Assembly (NCBI GenBank): GCA_900299005.1
Contig: OMID01000031.1
Location: forward strand, 1 to 64,000
Direction: 5' to 3'
Length of the DNA stretch: 64,000 nucleotides
Source: Oxalobacteraceae bacterium
Lineage (GTDB): Bacteria > Pseudomonadota > Gammaproteobacteria > Burkholderiales > Burkholderiaceae_D
Part shown: positions 9,302 to 18,956 of the stretch, piece by piece
Layout: every line of letters starts with the position of its first letter
How positions within the stretch are numbered: position 1 is the stretch's first letter
Made by a program: the position numbers and the translations under genes
The notes under the pieces: generated by a model
Database searches by the model: none
The model's input: only the letters and a program-made list of their open reading frames with translations
What the model was told of the DNA's origin: nothing

Positions 9302-9568
9302 TTAGCCTGCTGCGCGGGTCTTCGAGCCCACACCACCAAACTTCTGGCGGAACTTCTCGACGCGACCGGCCGTATCGACGATCTTGTGCTTGCCAGTGAA
9401 GAAGGGATGCGACTCGGACGATACCTCGATCTTCAGCAGCGGATATTCTTTGCCTCCGAACTGGGTGGTTTCTCTGGTTTGCACCGTCGAACGGGTAATG
9501 AATTTGAAGTCGCAAGACAGGTCGTGAACGACGATGTCGCGGTACTCGGGGTGGATGCCTTCTTTCAT
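9302..9568 (-). CDS. rpmE2: 50S ribosomal protein L31, type B
   Basis: Ribosomal protein of 88 residues. It begins [20 protein letters not shown] and contains [24 protein letters not shown], the L31 signature. The zinc-binding CxxC pair of type A L31 is absent; only one cysteine is present. This marks the zinc-independent type B paralog, which often replaces type A under zinc shortage. The C-terminal extension [11 protein letters not shown] is normal for the type. No Zur-like operator is obvious upstream. The gene follows rho on the same strand after 259 bp. A strong intrinsic terminator follows it. Confidence 0.95.
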   Translation of the reverse strand: MKEGIHPEYRDIVVHDLSCDFKFITRSTVQTRETTQFGGKEYPLLKIEVSSESHPFFTGKHKIVDTAGRVEKFRQKFGGVGSKTRAAG

Positions 9569-9701
9569 GTCAATCTCGCTTTCGTTGGGTAGCCAATCGT
9601 CACTTCGGCGGTCCGTCCTGCCTCTCGACCCGGTTGACGGTCACTTGCCCGGTTTGTGGAGGCCGAATTATATAGGGAAATCAAGGGTTTGGGGTGTGTG
9701 T

Positions 9702-9773
9702 GGATGGGTCCCAGCCTTCGCTGGGACGATGTTTTTCGTTTTGCGTGGGGATGGGTCCCAGCTTTCGCTGGGT
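9702..9773. repeat. REP-like palindrome, two tandem copies
   Basis: Two near-identical units, each GATGGGTCCCAGC(c/t)TTCGCTGGG, about 47 bp apart in the rpmE2-rho intergenic region. Copy one forms a perfect 7-bp stem TCCCAGC/GCTGGGA (9709-9715, 9720-9726) with a 4-base loop. Copy two forms a 6-bp stem (9757-9762, 9767-9772). This resembles the dispersed palindromic repeats common in proteobacterial intergenic DNA, whose accidental translation often gives 'WVPAFAGT'; exactly that appears in the + strand frame here. Confidence 0.7.
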
Positions 9774-9827
9774 CGACGGGATGGGGTGGGGGGTGGGAGA
9801 TTTATTTCAACTTCGATAACCTTGGCA

Positions 9828-11093
9828 TCAAGACCCACCGCGACGCATCAGGTCGAAGAACTCGGCATTGGTTTTGGTTGCCTTCATCTTGTCGAGGATG
9901 AACTCCATTGCCTCGATCTCGTCCATGCCGTAGAGCAGTTTGCGCAGGATCCAGATCTTCTGCAATACGTCGGGTTTGATCAGCAACTCTTCTCGGCGGG
10001 TGCTGGATTTGTTGAGATTGATGGCAGGGTAAACGCGCTTCTCGGCGAGTCGGCGCTCGAGATGCACTTCCATGTTGCCGGTGCCTTTGAATTCTTCGTA
10101 GATCACGTCATCCATGCGGCTGCCAGTTTCGATCAGCGCGGTGGCGATGATCGTGAGCGAACCACCTTCCTCGACATTACGTGCAGCACCGAAGAAGCGC
10201 TTGGGACGTTGCAGTGCGTTTGCATCGACACCGCCGGTAAGTACTTTGCCCGATGCGGGTATCACGGTGTTGTAGGCACGAGCCAGACGTGTGATGGAGT
10301 CAAGCAGGATGACCACGTCTTTTTTCATTTCGACCAGACGCTTGGCTTTTTCAAGCACCATCTCGGCTACCTGGACGTGTCGGGTTGCCGGTTCGTCGAA
10401 GGTGGACGCAACGACTTCGCCGCGCACCGAGCGCTGCATTTCGGTCACTTCCTCCGGGCGCTCGTCAATCAGCAGCACGATTAGCGTCACGTCGGGATGA
10501 TTTGCCGTAATCGCATGTGCCAGGTGCTGCAACATCACCGTTTTACCTGACTTGGGCGATGCCACCAGCAGCCCACGCTGACCTTTGCCGATGGGCGCGA
10601 TCATGTCGATGATGCGGCCGGTAATATTCTCTTCGCCGCGCATCTCGCGTTCCAGCAGCAAAGGCTGGTTTGGGTGCAGCGGCGTGAGGTTTTCGAACAG
10701 GATCTTGTGCTTTGATGCTTCTGGCGGCTCTCCGTTGACCTTATCCACTTTGACCAATGCAAAGTAGCGCTCACCATCCTTGGGGGTGCGCACTTCGCCT
10801 TCAATCGAATCGCCCGTGTGCAGATTGAAGCGGCGGATCTGCGAGGGTGAGATGTAGATGTCGTCAGTCGAGGCCATGTAGCTCGCGTCGGGCGAGCGCA
10901 GGAAACCGAAGCCGTCTGGCAGCACTTCGAGCACGCCGTCGCCGAAGATCTGCTCCCCGGATTTTGCGCGTTTTTTCAGGATCGCGAACATCAGTTCCTG
11001 CTTACGCAGACGCGCTGCGTTGTCGATGTCGAGGCCGATGGCCATCTCCAGCAATGCCGAGACGTGTAATGCCTTGAGTTCAGATAGGTGCAT
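9828..11093 (-). CDS. rho: transcription termination factor Rho
   Basis: Hexameric RNA-dependent ATPase that ends transcription at Rho-dependent sites; 421 residues, the normal length. It begins [18 protein letters not shown] (N-terminal helix bundle). The OSB-fold primary RNA-binding domain follows, with [21 protein letters not shown]. The Walker A loop is [13 protein letters not shown] near residue 180, and Walker B is [16 protein letters not shown]. The Q/R-loop region has [17 protein letters not shown]. The gene lies 129 bp downstream of trxA on the same strand, an order conserved in beta- and gammaproteobacteria. Rho genes are often autoregulated in their leader; nothing specific is visible here. 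Confidence 0.98.
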   Translation of the reverse strand: MHLSELKALHVSALLEMAIGLDIDNAARLRKQELMFAILKKRAKSGEQIFGDGVLEVLPDGFGFLRSPDASYMASTDDIYISPSQIRRFNLHTGDSIEGEVRTPKDGERYFALVKVDKVNGEPPEASKHKILFENLTPLHPNQPLLLEREMRGEENITGRIIDMIAPIGKGQRGLLVASPKSGKTVMLQHLAHAITANHPDVTLIVLLIDERPEEVTEMQRSVRGEVVASTFDEPATRHVQVAEMVLEKAKRLVEMKKDVVILLDSITRLARAYNTVIPASGKVLTGGVDANALQRPKRFFGAARNVEEGGSLTIIATALIETGSRMDDVIYEEFKGTGNMEVHLERRLAEKRVYPAINLNKSSTRREELLIKPDVLQKIWILRKLLYGMDEIEAMEFILDKMKATKTNAEFFDLMRRGGS

Positions 11094-11221
11094 ACGGATT
11101 AGTCAGTGTGCGCGCGAAGCGCCTGTCAGGTGGGGGAGGGAGCTGCGGTGGAAAGGAAAGGAAATGATGACGACCTGCGGTGGCGACAGGATTGCGATGC
11201 CGCCACCGGATGGTTCGGGAT

Positions 11222-11548
11222 TCAGATATTACTGTCAATAAAAGAGGTTAGCTGCCCTTTGGCAAGCGCACCGACTTTCTGCGCAGCGGGCACACCGTTC
11301 TTGAAAAGGATAAGTGTCGGGATGCCGCGGATGCCGAATTTCGCAGGCACTGCCTGGTTCGAGTCAACATCCATTTTTGCCACCTGCAGCTTGCCGTCGT
11401 ATTCCTTCGCTACTTCTTCGAGAATCGGCGCGATCATCTTGCAAGGACCGCACCACTCTGCCCAGAAGTCGACCAGCACCGGCTTGTCGGACTTGAGCAC
11501 ATCAGCGTCGAAAGAGCTGTCGGAAATGTGTTTAATGTGTTCGCTCAT
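11222..11548 (-). CDS. trxA: thioredoxin 1
   Basis: Cytoplasmic disulfide reductase of 108 residues, the usual size. The redox site [13 protein letters not shown] holds the CGPC motif. The cis-proline loop is [14 protein letters not shown], and the buried aspartate lies in LVDFWAEW. It ends TSFIDSNI. It serves as reductant for ribonucleotide reductase, PAPS reductase and methionine sulfoxide reductases. The start at 11548 has a GAGGAAACC ribosome site. rho follows on the same strand. Confidence 0.97.
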   Translation of the reverse strand: MSEHIKHISDSSFDADVLKSDKPVLVDFWAEWCGPCKMIAPILEEVAKEYDGKLQVAKMDVDSNQAVPAKFGIRGIPTLILFKNGVPAAQKVGALAKGQLTSFIDSNI

Positions 11549-11702
11549 GGTTTCCTCGGATTGAGGGGGATCGACCCACCTGTCTGGCCGGCCTCTGCTG
11601 CTCTGCGCACAGGGTCATGTGTCGCGCTTGGTCTTGGTGTGGATTTGGAGCAGGAGGTGACGCGGCGGGAATTTCGCGAATCATAACCCATTTTTCGAAA
11701 AG

Positions 11703-14450
11703 GTGAACCTTTGCGAGCCGACTGGCTTGAGCGCTCGCATAAAATGGGCGCTCTCCGAGCTTTCTTCGCTTGATTTCGTGCCCGCGCCAGCCATTCCAAC
11801 CCTCAAATTGCATCCAATTCCTGCCGGGCCGGGCTTCTGGGCCGGCTTGGCGCGCCATCTGGTCGAGGCTGCGCCTGACTTATATCGGGTGCGAGTGCTG
11901 GTGCCCACCTTTGTGCACATAGGACACCTGCGGCAGGCCTTGGCAGAGCAGCTGGGCCCCTCCTTCATACCGCCCGAGATACGCACCCTGTCGGACTGGC
12001 TTGCCGCACTGCCACCCGGCGATGAGCCCACACCCGCAGCGCCCGGAGAGCGCCTCATGGAGTTGTATGCTCAGCTGCGCGAGCAGGGATGGTTGAAAAA
12101 ACTTTTTGAGGCTCGCCGCAACGCGGATCTCCTGCCGCTGGCGCGGACACTGCTGTCCTTGTCGGATGAACTGACCTCCGAATTACTGCCCACAGCCCTT
12201 GATCAGGCAGAAGATGTTCAAGACCGCTGGCGCGCAGCGCTGCATGAGCTATCTCCGCAGTCAGCCGTGTTGCTCAGCCACGAATCCGAGCTGGTCTGGA
12301 ATCTCTGGCATGCGCAGCGTGATGCACGAGATCCAGGTCTGGTGCGTCATGCGCGACTGCAGCGACTTGCGACACTGGCGGACAGACCCTTGTTCTGGTG
12401 CTCGCCCTGCCAACCAAGCGCACTTGAGCAAGCTTTCCTGAATGCGCATGCGTTGCGTCATCCGGTAACGCTCTATCAGATTGACTGGTCTGGCCGCGCA
12501 GTACCCGCTGTCTGGCAGCGCTGCTGGTCCGAGCTGTGTGATGACGATGCGGCATCAGCGTGCGCACATGAGCCCGTGCTGCAAGTGCATGCTTCCCGAA
12601 GTCTCGAGCACGAAGCGCAGTCAGCCGCGAGTACGGTCATTGCGTGGCTGCAGCAAGGTTTGCAGAAAATACTCATCGTGCCGCAAGATCGGGTAGTGGC
12701 AAGGCGCGTGCGCGCACTGCTGGAACGCGCGCAGGTGGTAGTTTCGGATGAAACAGGGTGGAAGCTCTCGACAACGCGTGCGGCTGCTGTGCTTGCTTCG
12801 TGGTTCGATCTGGTGGCGTCTAATGGAGGACCACAGGCACTGCTGGATTTCATCAAGTCGCCCTTCCTGTTCGAGAACCCAGAATCCGAAGCAAGACAGC
12901 GGCTGGTGATTGAGCAGGCGCTTGTCAATGGTCCTTTGCCCACCCAGTGGGCTGATGTAAGAGCTTGCGTGGCCCACCAGCCCGAGTCAAAGCGGCTGGT
13001 GGAGGTCATGTGGCGCGAAGCCGAGCGGTTCGGTGGTCGCAAGACGGTGGTCGACTGGGCGCAGATGACGCTCAATGTCTTCAATGCGCTGGGCATGCTC
13101 TCGGCGATGCAGGACGATGTCGCCGGATCGCAAGTGATAAGCATGGTCGAATCACTGGCCGCCGAATGTGAAGCCATCGAGCATGTTTTCTCGTTGGCAG
13201 AATGGCGCGCGTTGCTGAACCTGCAGCTTGAGCAGGCTGAGTTCCTCGCGCCACGCCTCGACCAGCGGGTGCGCATGGTGCCGCTCAATGGCGTGCCACT
13301 GCGACAGTTCGATGCCGCGATCCTGGTTGGCGCCGATGCAGCGCACCTGCCGTCGCCTCCGCCTGATACCCTGTTTTTTTCGAACGCGGTGCGACGAGAG
13401 CTCGGGCTGCTGACCCGGGAAGCGCGTGCGCGGCAGCAGCTGAGAGATTTTGCCTGCCTGCTGCTGTCCTGTCCGCGGGTCATCGTCTCATGGCGTATGC
13501 AGATCGATGGTGAGGTGAATCTCCCCAGCCCCTGGATACAGCGACTGGAATTGGCGCTGCGACGCGAGTCTGGCCAGTTGACCGGCGATGTGCTGCAACA
13601 GCATGAAGTGCATACGACGACATTGCCACTTCATGAGCAGCTACTGCGGATGCCTTCCCCCAGTGCGCCAGCGCTTCTGCCTTCGCAGCTCTCTGCCAGC
13701 AGCTACAACAGCCTGGTGGCCTGCCCTTATCAGTTTTTTGCCAATCGCCTTTTGAGACTGAGGCGATCCGATGCATTCTCGGAGCAGCCAGAGAAGCGCG
13801 ATTATGGTCAATGGCTGCACCAGATATTGCAGCGTTATCACGAGACGATCGCCGGGCAATCAACACCGACGGAGCAGCGCGCAGTTTTGCTCGAGAACCT
13901 ATCCGAGCAGGTGTTTGAGGCAGTGCTCAAGCAGCAGCCCGCAGCGCTCGGCTATGCGGTTCGCTGGAAAAAATATCAGTCGGCCTATCTGCAATGGGCA
14001 AATGATCGGGAAGCGGGTGGCTGGCATTTTGCCTACGGCGAGCAGGAAAGAAAAGTCACGCTAGAACTTTCGGGAACACAGCTCTCCCTGACAGGCCGGC
14101 TCGATCGCGTGGACCGACATCAGGATGGTCGTCTTGCCGTGATCGATTACAAAACCTCGGACAAGAGCGCGCTGCGAAAAAAGCTGCAGGGCTTTGAAGA
14201 TCATCAGCTGGCATTTTATGGACTACTGTTGTCGCCGGCGCCAGCAGAGGCGGCCTACGTGGCCATCGATACCGACAAACCGGAGTACCTTGCAGCGGAA
14301 CCCTATGATGATTGGCGCGAAACACTGGCGCAACGGCTGCGACATGACCTCGACGCGATACATCAGGGGGAGCCATTACCTGCTTCCGGGATATCCCGCA
14401 GTTGTATGCATTGCGATGCGCGCGGTCTGTGTCGCAAGGGGGCGTGGTGA
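11703..14450 (+). CDS. addB: AddB-type nuclease subunit of helicase-nuclease
   Basis: Protein of 915 residues whose C-terminus is a RecB-family PD-(D/E)xK nuclease: LTGRLDRVDRHQDGRLAVIDYKTSDKS near residues 795-825. A cysteine cluster (C-x2-C-x5-C in SCMHCDARGLC) follows near residue 905, as in AddB, where four cysteines bind an Fe-S cluster. The N-terminal two thirds look like an inactivated UvrD-type ATPase. It lies directly before the AddA-like helicase, with stop and start overlapping (TGATG), so the two form one double-strand-break repair complex comparable to RecBCD. The GTG at 11703 is used; a later start (for example the TTG just before HPIPAGPGFW) is possible because family homology seems to begin near there. 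Confidence 0.72.
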   Translation: MNLCEPTGLSARIKWALSELSSLDFVPAPAIPTLKLHPIPAGPGFWAGLARHLVEAAPDLYRVRVLVPTFVHIGHLRQALAEQLGPSFIPPEIRTLSDWLAALPPGDEPTPAAPGERLMELYAQLREQGWLKKLFEARRNADLLPLARTLLSLSDELTSELLPTALDQAEDVQDRWRAALHELSPQSAVLLSHESELVWNLWHAQRDARDPGLVRHARLQRLATLADRPLFWCSPCQPSALEQAFLNAHALRHPVTLYQIDWSGRAVPAVWQRCWSELCDDDAASACAHEPVLQVHASRSLEHEAQSAASTVIAWLQQGLQKILIVPQDRVVARRVRALLERAQVVVSDETGWKLSTTRAAAVLASWFDLVASNGGPQALLDFIKSPFLFENPESEARQRLVIEQALVNGPLPTQWADVRACVAHQPESKRLVEVMWREAERFGGRKTVVDWAQMTLNVFNALGMLSAMQDDVAGSQVISMVESLAAECEAIEHVFSLAEWRALLNLQLEQAEFLAPRLDQRVRMVPLNGVPLRQFDAAILVGADAAHLPSPPPDTLFFSNAVRRELGLLTREARARQQLRDFACLLLSCPRVIVSWRMQIDGEVNLPSPWIQRLELALRRESGQLTGDVLQQHEVHTTTLPLHEQLLRMPSPSAPALLPSQLSASSYNSLVACPYQFFANRLLRLRRSDAFSEQPEKRDYGQWLHQILQRYHETIAGQSTPTEQRAVLLENLSEQVFEAVLKQQPAALGYAVRWKKYQSAYLQWANDREAGGWHFAYGEQERKVTLELSGTQLSLTGRLDRVDRHQDGRLAVIDYKTSDKSALRKKLQGFEDHQLAFYGLLLSPAPAEAAYVAIDTDKPEYLAAEPYDDWRETLAQRLRHDLDAIHQGEPLPASGISRSCMHCDARGLCRKGAW

Positions 14451-17400
14451 TGTCGCAGTCCGGGGATTTCCTGGTCAACGAGCAGCCTGCCTCGCATGCG
14501 GAATGGGTTCGCATTGCCTGCGATCCCCGACGCTCGGTGGTGGTTGAGGCTTGCGCCGGCAGCGGCAAGACCTGGTTGCTGGTGTCAAGGATGCTGCGCC
14601 TGCTGCTGGAGGGCGCCGAGCCTTCGGAGCTGCTGGCCATCACCTTCACGCGCAAGGCGGCACAGGAGATGCGCAAGCGTCTGCAAGATTCGCTCGCGGA
14701 ACTGGCGCTGGTCCCGGAAGAGCAGGCGTTGACGCTGCTGGAACAGCGGGGTCTGGCAGCCGTGGATGCGAGGAGATTACTGCCCACGGCGCGTGGCTTG
14801 TATCAGCGAGTGCTGTCGAGCCCGATCGGTCTGTCAGTCGAAACTTTCCATAGCTGGTTTGCGCGTCTGCTGGAGATTGCGCCACTCGCTTCCGGGATCC
14901 CGCACGCGTATGCGCTGGAAGACAATACCTCGGAATTGCTGGAGGCTGCATGGCAGCGCCTCATGCAGTCGTTACATCGCAGTGACCGCAGCGAGAAGCC
15001 ATCGCTGCGCGAGGCGCTCATGACGATCTATGAAATTGCCGGTGACTGGAACGGCAAGAAATTGATCGACGCGTTTATCACTCGTCGCAACGAGTGGTGG
15101 GCCGCGCGCCGGCAGGGCGATCCCTTGGCAACGCTGCGCGTGTTGTGCGGCGAGGATGGTGAGCGCGACGCGCGACTCAGTCTGTGGCGCGAGGATGAGT
15201 TGCTTGCCCAATTCGTCCGGCTGGCGCGCTTGCTGGGGCAGGGCACGGCCAAGCAGCAAGACGTTGCCAGCGGAATCGAGACCGTGGTGAGTGCAGGTGC
15301 CGATCTTGCCCGCTTTGGCCGCTTGTACGATTTGTTGGTCACGTCCAAGGCCGAGCCCAGAAAACTCACGCTCACGCGGGCATTGACCGACAAGCTCGGC
15401 GAAGCTGATCAGCAATGGCTGGAGAATCACTGGACTGCACTGGCCAGGACGCTGATTTCCCTGGAGCGGCGAAGTCATGACATCAACGTGATCCGCCTCA
15501 ATGAAGCCGTGTTTCGCGTAGGCGAGGCTTGTCTTGAACATTACCAGGCGCTGAAAACCGAGCGTCGTGTGTTGGATTTTTCTGACCTCGAGTGGCTCGC
15601 TCGGGAGCTTATCACTGACCCCGCACATGCCGCGTATCTGCAATCGCGACTGGACTCGCGCTATCGCCACGTGCTGATCGATGAATTTCAGGACACGAAT
15701 CCCCTGCAGTGGCATATCGTGCGGGCATGGTTGGCGGCCTATGGTGAGGATGCGGCGCGACCCACGGTATTTATTGTTGGTGATCCCAAGCAGTCCATCT
15801 ATCGTTTTCGTCGCGCCGATCCGCGCGTGTTTCAGGCAGCCACTCACATGCTCATGCGCAGCGGTGCCGATTCGCTTAGTACGCACCAGACACGTCGTAA
15901 TCCGATCAAGCTTGTGAATGCGCTGAACCAGGCCATGCAAGGCAATGATTGGTATCGGCCGCAGTCCACCCAGGCACAGACTGCCGGCGAAGTTTATCGC
16001 TTGCCGCTGGTGCAGATCGAACCGCTGCCACCGGCCCCCGAGGCTGGTTTTGCGCTGCGGGATCCTTTGCATGAATTTCCGCTTGAGATGGAGGATATGC
16101 GACACCGTCGCGAAGGTCTTCAGGCGGGTCTGGCGCTGCACGCGGCGCGCGAGCGCTGGCAGGGCGAGAAGCCCTTGTTATGGTCGGACATCCTGATGCT
16201 GGTGCGTAGTCGAACACATTTGCGCGATACGGAGCGCGGATTGCGCGAAGCGGGCGTGCCCTTTGTCTCCAGTCGCAGTGGCGGCCTGCTGGATGCGCTC
16301 GAAGTGAGCGATCTCATCGCCTTGCTGCGCTGGCTGACAGTCAATGCTGATGATCACGCGCTGGCACAGGTGCTTAAATCGCCGATCGTAGGGGCCAGTG
16401 ATGATGACCTCATCCGGATCGCCCGCGCAGGCGAGGGTAGTTGGTGGCAGCGGCTACTGAGCAAGAGCGATTCACTGCAAAGCGATAGCCTGCAGCGTGC
16501 CGTCTCCCTGCTCTCTCGCTGGTTGCCCGCAGCCGCCCGACTGCCGGTGCACGACCTTCTGGATCTGGTGATGCATGAAGGCGAGCTGCATGCACGCTAT
16601 GCCATCAGCACGCCGACCTTCATGCGCGCGCAGGTGCTGGGCAATCTGGATGCTTTTCTAGCGCTGTCACTGGATCTCGATGCCGGACGCTATCCGAGCA
16701 TTGCAAGATTTCTCGACCGGCTGGATCGTCTGCAGAAAGGCCGTGAGCAGGAGGCGCCTGACGAAGCAGACGTCGATGCTGCGCTCGATGCCGTGCGCAT
16801 CATGACGATCCATGGCGCAAAAGGATTGGAAGCAGAGGTGGTGGTGCTACTGGATGCTAACTGCAGCGATCCGGGAGGCGACGAGAGTGGCATGTTGTGC
16901 GTATGGCCGCAGGAATCGCCTGCGCCCACGCATGTGTCGATATATGGCAAATCGAAGGAACGCGGACAGGCGCGTGATGCCTTGTTCAATGAAGAAGAGG
17001 CATTGCGGCGACAGGAGAATTGGAATCTTTTATATGTCGCCGCAACCCGCGCAAAGCAGCAGTTGATCATCAGCGGCGTGCATGATGGCAAGGATGGCGA
17101 TGGTATCGTGAGCGGCAGCTGGTATCAGCGTTTTGCGTTTGCAGAAACATGTCCCCTTGCGCAAGCGGCCCCGACACCTTTGCAAAGCGATGGGGAATTT
17201 CGTCTGTCGGTGTTTGCGCCACCTGAACTTCCACCACCGCAGCTAAGGGTAGCTGAAGACGAGACGGTCGCCATTGCAGAAGGCAAGCGCCTGCACGCCC
17301 TAATGGAGCGGCTGACCAACTCGGGGCAGTGGCCAGTGCAGGTGCCGGCGTCGCGTCGCGTTGCACAATGGCTGACATGCTCGGACGCGCAAGCCCAGAT

Positions 17401-17761
17401 CGTTTGCGAGCAGGCAGAGAATCTGCTCTCATCTGCGCACTTGTCTTCCTTTTTTAATCCGGCGCAGCATGACTTTGCACGCAACGAGATGGTGTTGATA
17501 CATCAGGGCGTATTATTGCGTCTCGACAGGCTGGTCATGATTGATCGTGCCGTTTGGGTACTCGATTACAAGCGTCATTTTCTTGATAGCGAACGTCATG
17601 CGTATCGACAGCAACTGTCGCGCTACCGCGAAGCCTGCGTCACGCTGTTCCCCGGCAGGCAAATTCGGACTGCACTGATTACGGTTGATGGCAAGCTTTG
17701 GGAGATCAGCGCGCAAGAAAATGACCCAGATGGCGCCAGTGCCATCGCTGGCGGCAACTGA
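14450..17761 (+). CDS. addA: AddA-type UvrD helicase-nuclease
   Basis: Protein of 1103 residues. The superfamily 1A helicase domain starts with VEACAGSGKTWLL (Walker A, residues 34-41). Motif Ia is LLAITFTRKAAQEMR, motif II is LIDEFQDTNPLQW near residue 410, and motif III is IVGDPKQSIYRFRRADP. Motif V is IMTIHGAKGLEAEVV and motif VI is NLLYVAATRAKQQL. The C-terminal segment LLRLDRLVMIDRAVWVLDYK is a PD-(D/E)xK nuclease core. With the upstream AddB-like subunit it should unwind and resect broken DNA ends for RecA. The start at 14450 overlaps the addB stop, which supports translational coupling. An upstream in-frame start inside addB is unlikely. Confidence 0.85.
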   Translation: MSQSGDFLVNEQPASHAEWVRIACDPRRSVVVEACAGSGKTWLLVSRMLRLLLEGAEPSELLAITFTRKAAQEMRKRLQDSLAELALVPEEQALTLLEQRGLAAVDARRLLPTARGLYQRVLSSPIGLSVETFHSWFARLLEIAPLASGIPHAYALEDNTSELLEAAWQRLMQSLHRSDRSEKPSLREALMTIYEIAGDWNGKKLIDAFITRRNEWWAARRQGDPLATLRVLCGEDGERDARLSLWREDELLAQFVRLARLLGQGTAKQQDVASGIETVVSAGADLARFGRLYDLLVTSKAEPRKLTLTRALTDKLGEADQQWLENHWTALARTLISLERRSHDINVIRLNEAVFRVGEACLEHYQALKTERRVLDFSDLEWLARELITDPAHAAYLQSRLDSRYRHVLIDEFQDTNPLQWHIVRAWLAAYGEDAARPTVFIVGDPKQSIYRFRRADPRVFQAATHMLMRSGADSLSTHQTRRNPIKLVNALNQAMQGNDWYRPQSTQAQTAGEVYRLPLVQIEPLPPAPEAGFALRDPLHEFPLEMEDMRHRREGLQAGLALHAARERWQGEKPLLWSDILMLVRSRTHLRDTERGLREAGVPFVSSRSGGLLDALEVSDLIALLRWLTVNADDHALAQVLKSPIVGASDDDLIRIARAGEGSWWQRLLSKSDSLQSDSLQRAVSLLSRWLPAAARLPVHDLLDLVMHEGELHARYAISTPTFMRAQVLGNLDAFLALSLDLDAGRYPSIARFLDRLDRLQKGREQEAPDEADVDAALDAVRIMTIHGAKGLEAEVVVLLDANCSDPGGDESGMLCVWPQESPAPTHVSIYGKSKERGQARDALFNEEEALRRQENWNLLYVAATRAKQQLIISGVHDGKDGDGIVSGSWYQRFAFAETCPLAQAAPTPLQSDGEFRLSVFAPPELPPPQLRVAEDETVAIAEGKRLHALMERLTNSGQWPVQVPASRRVAQWLTCSDAQAQIVCEQAENLLSSAHLSSFFNPAQHDFARNEMVLIHQGVLLRLDRLVMIDRAVWVLDYKRHFLDSERHAYRQQLSRYREACVTLFPGRQIRTALITVDGKLWEISAQENDPDGASAIAGGN

Positions 17762-17797
17762 TACGCATCAAGTACCGATGTGCCTTGAGGCTTTATC

Positions 17798-18955
17798 TTG
17801 CGAGATTCTCTCGCGCCAGCTGTCCCCGTGCATCTCGTCGACATCAGTCTTTTCTATCCCGCCCGCACCGGGGGTGTCAGGACCTACCTGCGCGCCAAAT
17901 CGCGCTGGCTACGGGCGCGAAGTTCCGTTCGTCATACCATTATCGCGCCGGCAAGCAAGGATGAGGACACCCCTGATCTGGTCGCAATACCCAGCATTCC
18001 CATTCCGTTCAGTCAGGGATTTCGTTGGCCTCTCTCAGCAGCGCTGGCAACGAGACGATTGATGGGTCTTCAGCCTCATTTGATCGAGGCAGGCGATCCG
18101 TATCAGTTTGCGTGGAGCGCTCTGCAGGTACGAGACAAGCTCAACATTGCCGCGCTGGCGTTCTATCATTCCGATTTGCCTCAGCTTGTCTCGCGCCGTG
18201 TGGGCTTGCTGGGTCAGCTGACCGCAGAGAATTATCTTCGCAAACTCTATGGGCAGTTTGATCTTGTGCTGGCGCCCAGCCGCACCTGTCTTCAGAAGTT
18301 GCTGGCCATGGGTATTCATCAGGCAAGGCACCAGCCGCTGGGTGTGGATACCCAGGTGTTCACGCCGGATCATCGAGACCGCTGGCTGAAGCGACGGTTG
18401 GGTCTGGCCGCGGATTGCCGATTGTTGGTGTACGCCGGACGCTTTTCGCGGGAAAAAAATCTGGGATCACTGATCGCGGCCGTTGAGATGCTGGGCAATC
18501 CCTATCATCTGCTGCTGATCGGCGACGGACACCCGATCTCGGCATCAAGCCGAGTGAGCTGCCTGCCCTATCAGCAGGATGCGGCGTCGCTTGCGGCGCT
18601 GATAGGGGGCTGTGATTTGTTTGTTCACCCGGGCCAGCACGAGACCTTCGGGCTGGTGGTGCTCGAGGCGATGGCTTGCAGTGTGCCTGTGCTTGGTGTT
18701 GCCGGTGGTGGTGTGGCCGAGCTAGTGGATGCAAGCACAGGTTTGCTGACGACGTCAGGCAGTAGCGCATCGCTGGCCGAGGGCATACGCGCACTGTCCG
18801 ACGCTGACCTGGTCGGGATGGGTTGCAGGGCGCGGCACAAAACGGTCGCCACCTACGAGTGGGACCGCATCATGCCTCAGCTGTTGCGCCATTACGAAAG
18901 TCTTCTCGGACGCGGTCGGGCCTGTTCCGGTCCGATCGCATCCCTTCCGATCTGA
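17798..18955 (+). CDS. glycosyltransferase family 4 protein
   Basis: GT-B fold glycosyltransferase of 385 residues, probably a cytoplasmic or membrane-associated mannosyl- or glucosyltransferase. The N-terminal domain has the glycine-rich acceptor loop FYPARTGGVRTYL. The C-terminal domain holds LVYAGRFSREKNLGSLI and the donor-binding signature HPGQHETFGLVVLEAMACSVPVL, with the EX7E glutamates. The TTG at 17798 has GAGG 8 bases upstream and gives a plausible N-terminus; GTG at 17828 is an alternative. It is followed after 1 bp by a polysaccharide-deacetylase-like gene, suggesting a shared glycolipid or envelope-glycan role, but the product is unknown. Confidence 0.85.
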   Translation: MRDSLAPAVPVHLVDISLFYPARTGGVRTYLRAKSRWLRARSSVRHTIIAPASKDEDTPDLVAIPSIPIPFSQGFRWPLSAALATRRLMGLQPHLIEAGDPYQFAWSALQVRDKLNIAALAFYHSDLPQLVSRRVGLLGQLTAENYLRKLYGQFDLVLAPSRTCLQKLLAMGIHQARHQPLGVDTQVFTPDHRDRWLKRRLGLAADCRLLVYAGRFSREKNLGSLIAAVEMLGNPYHLLLIGDGHPISASSRVSCLPYQQDAASLAALIGGCDLFVHPGQHETFGLVVLEAMACSVPVLGVAGGGVAELVDASTGLLTTSGSSASLAEGIRALSDADLVGMGCRARHKTVATYEWDRIMPQLLRHYESLLGRGRACSGPIASLPI

Positions 18956-18956
18956 C

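Noticed and set aside
9534-10484. Long + strand reading frame (316 codons) antisense to rho
   Set aside because: It lies over the certain rho gene, has shadow-type composition, and begins inside the REP-like repeat (hence its WVPAFAG stretch).
14056-14787. 243-codon minus-strand frame across the addB/addA junction
   Set aside because: Serine/arginine-rich shadow of two well-supported + strand genes.
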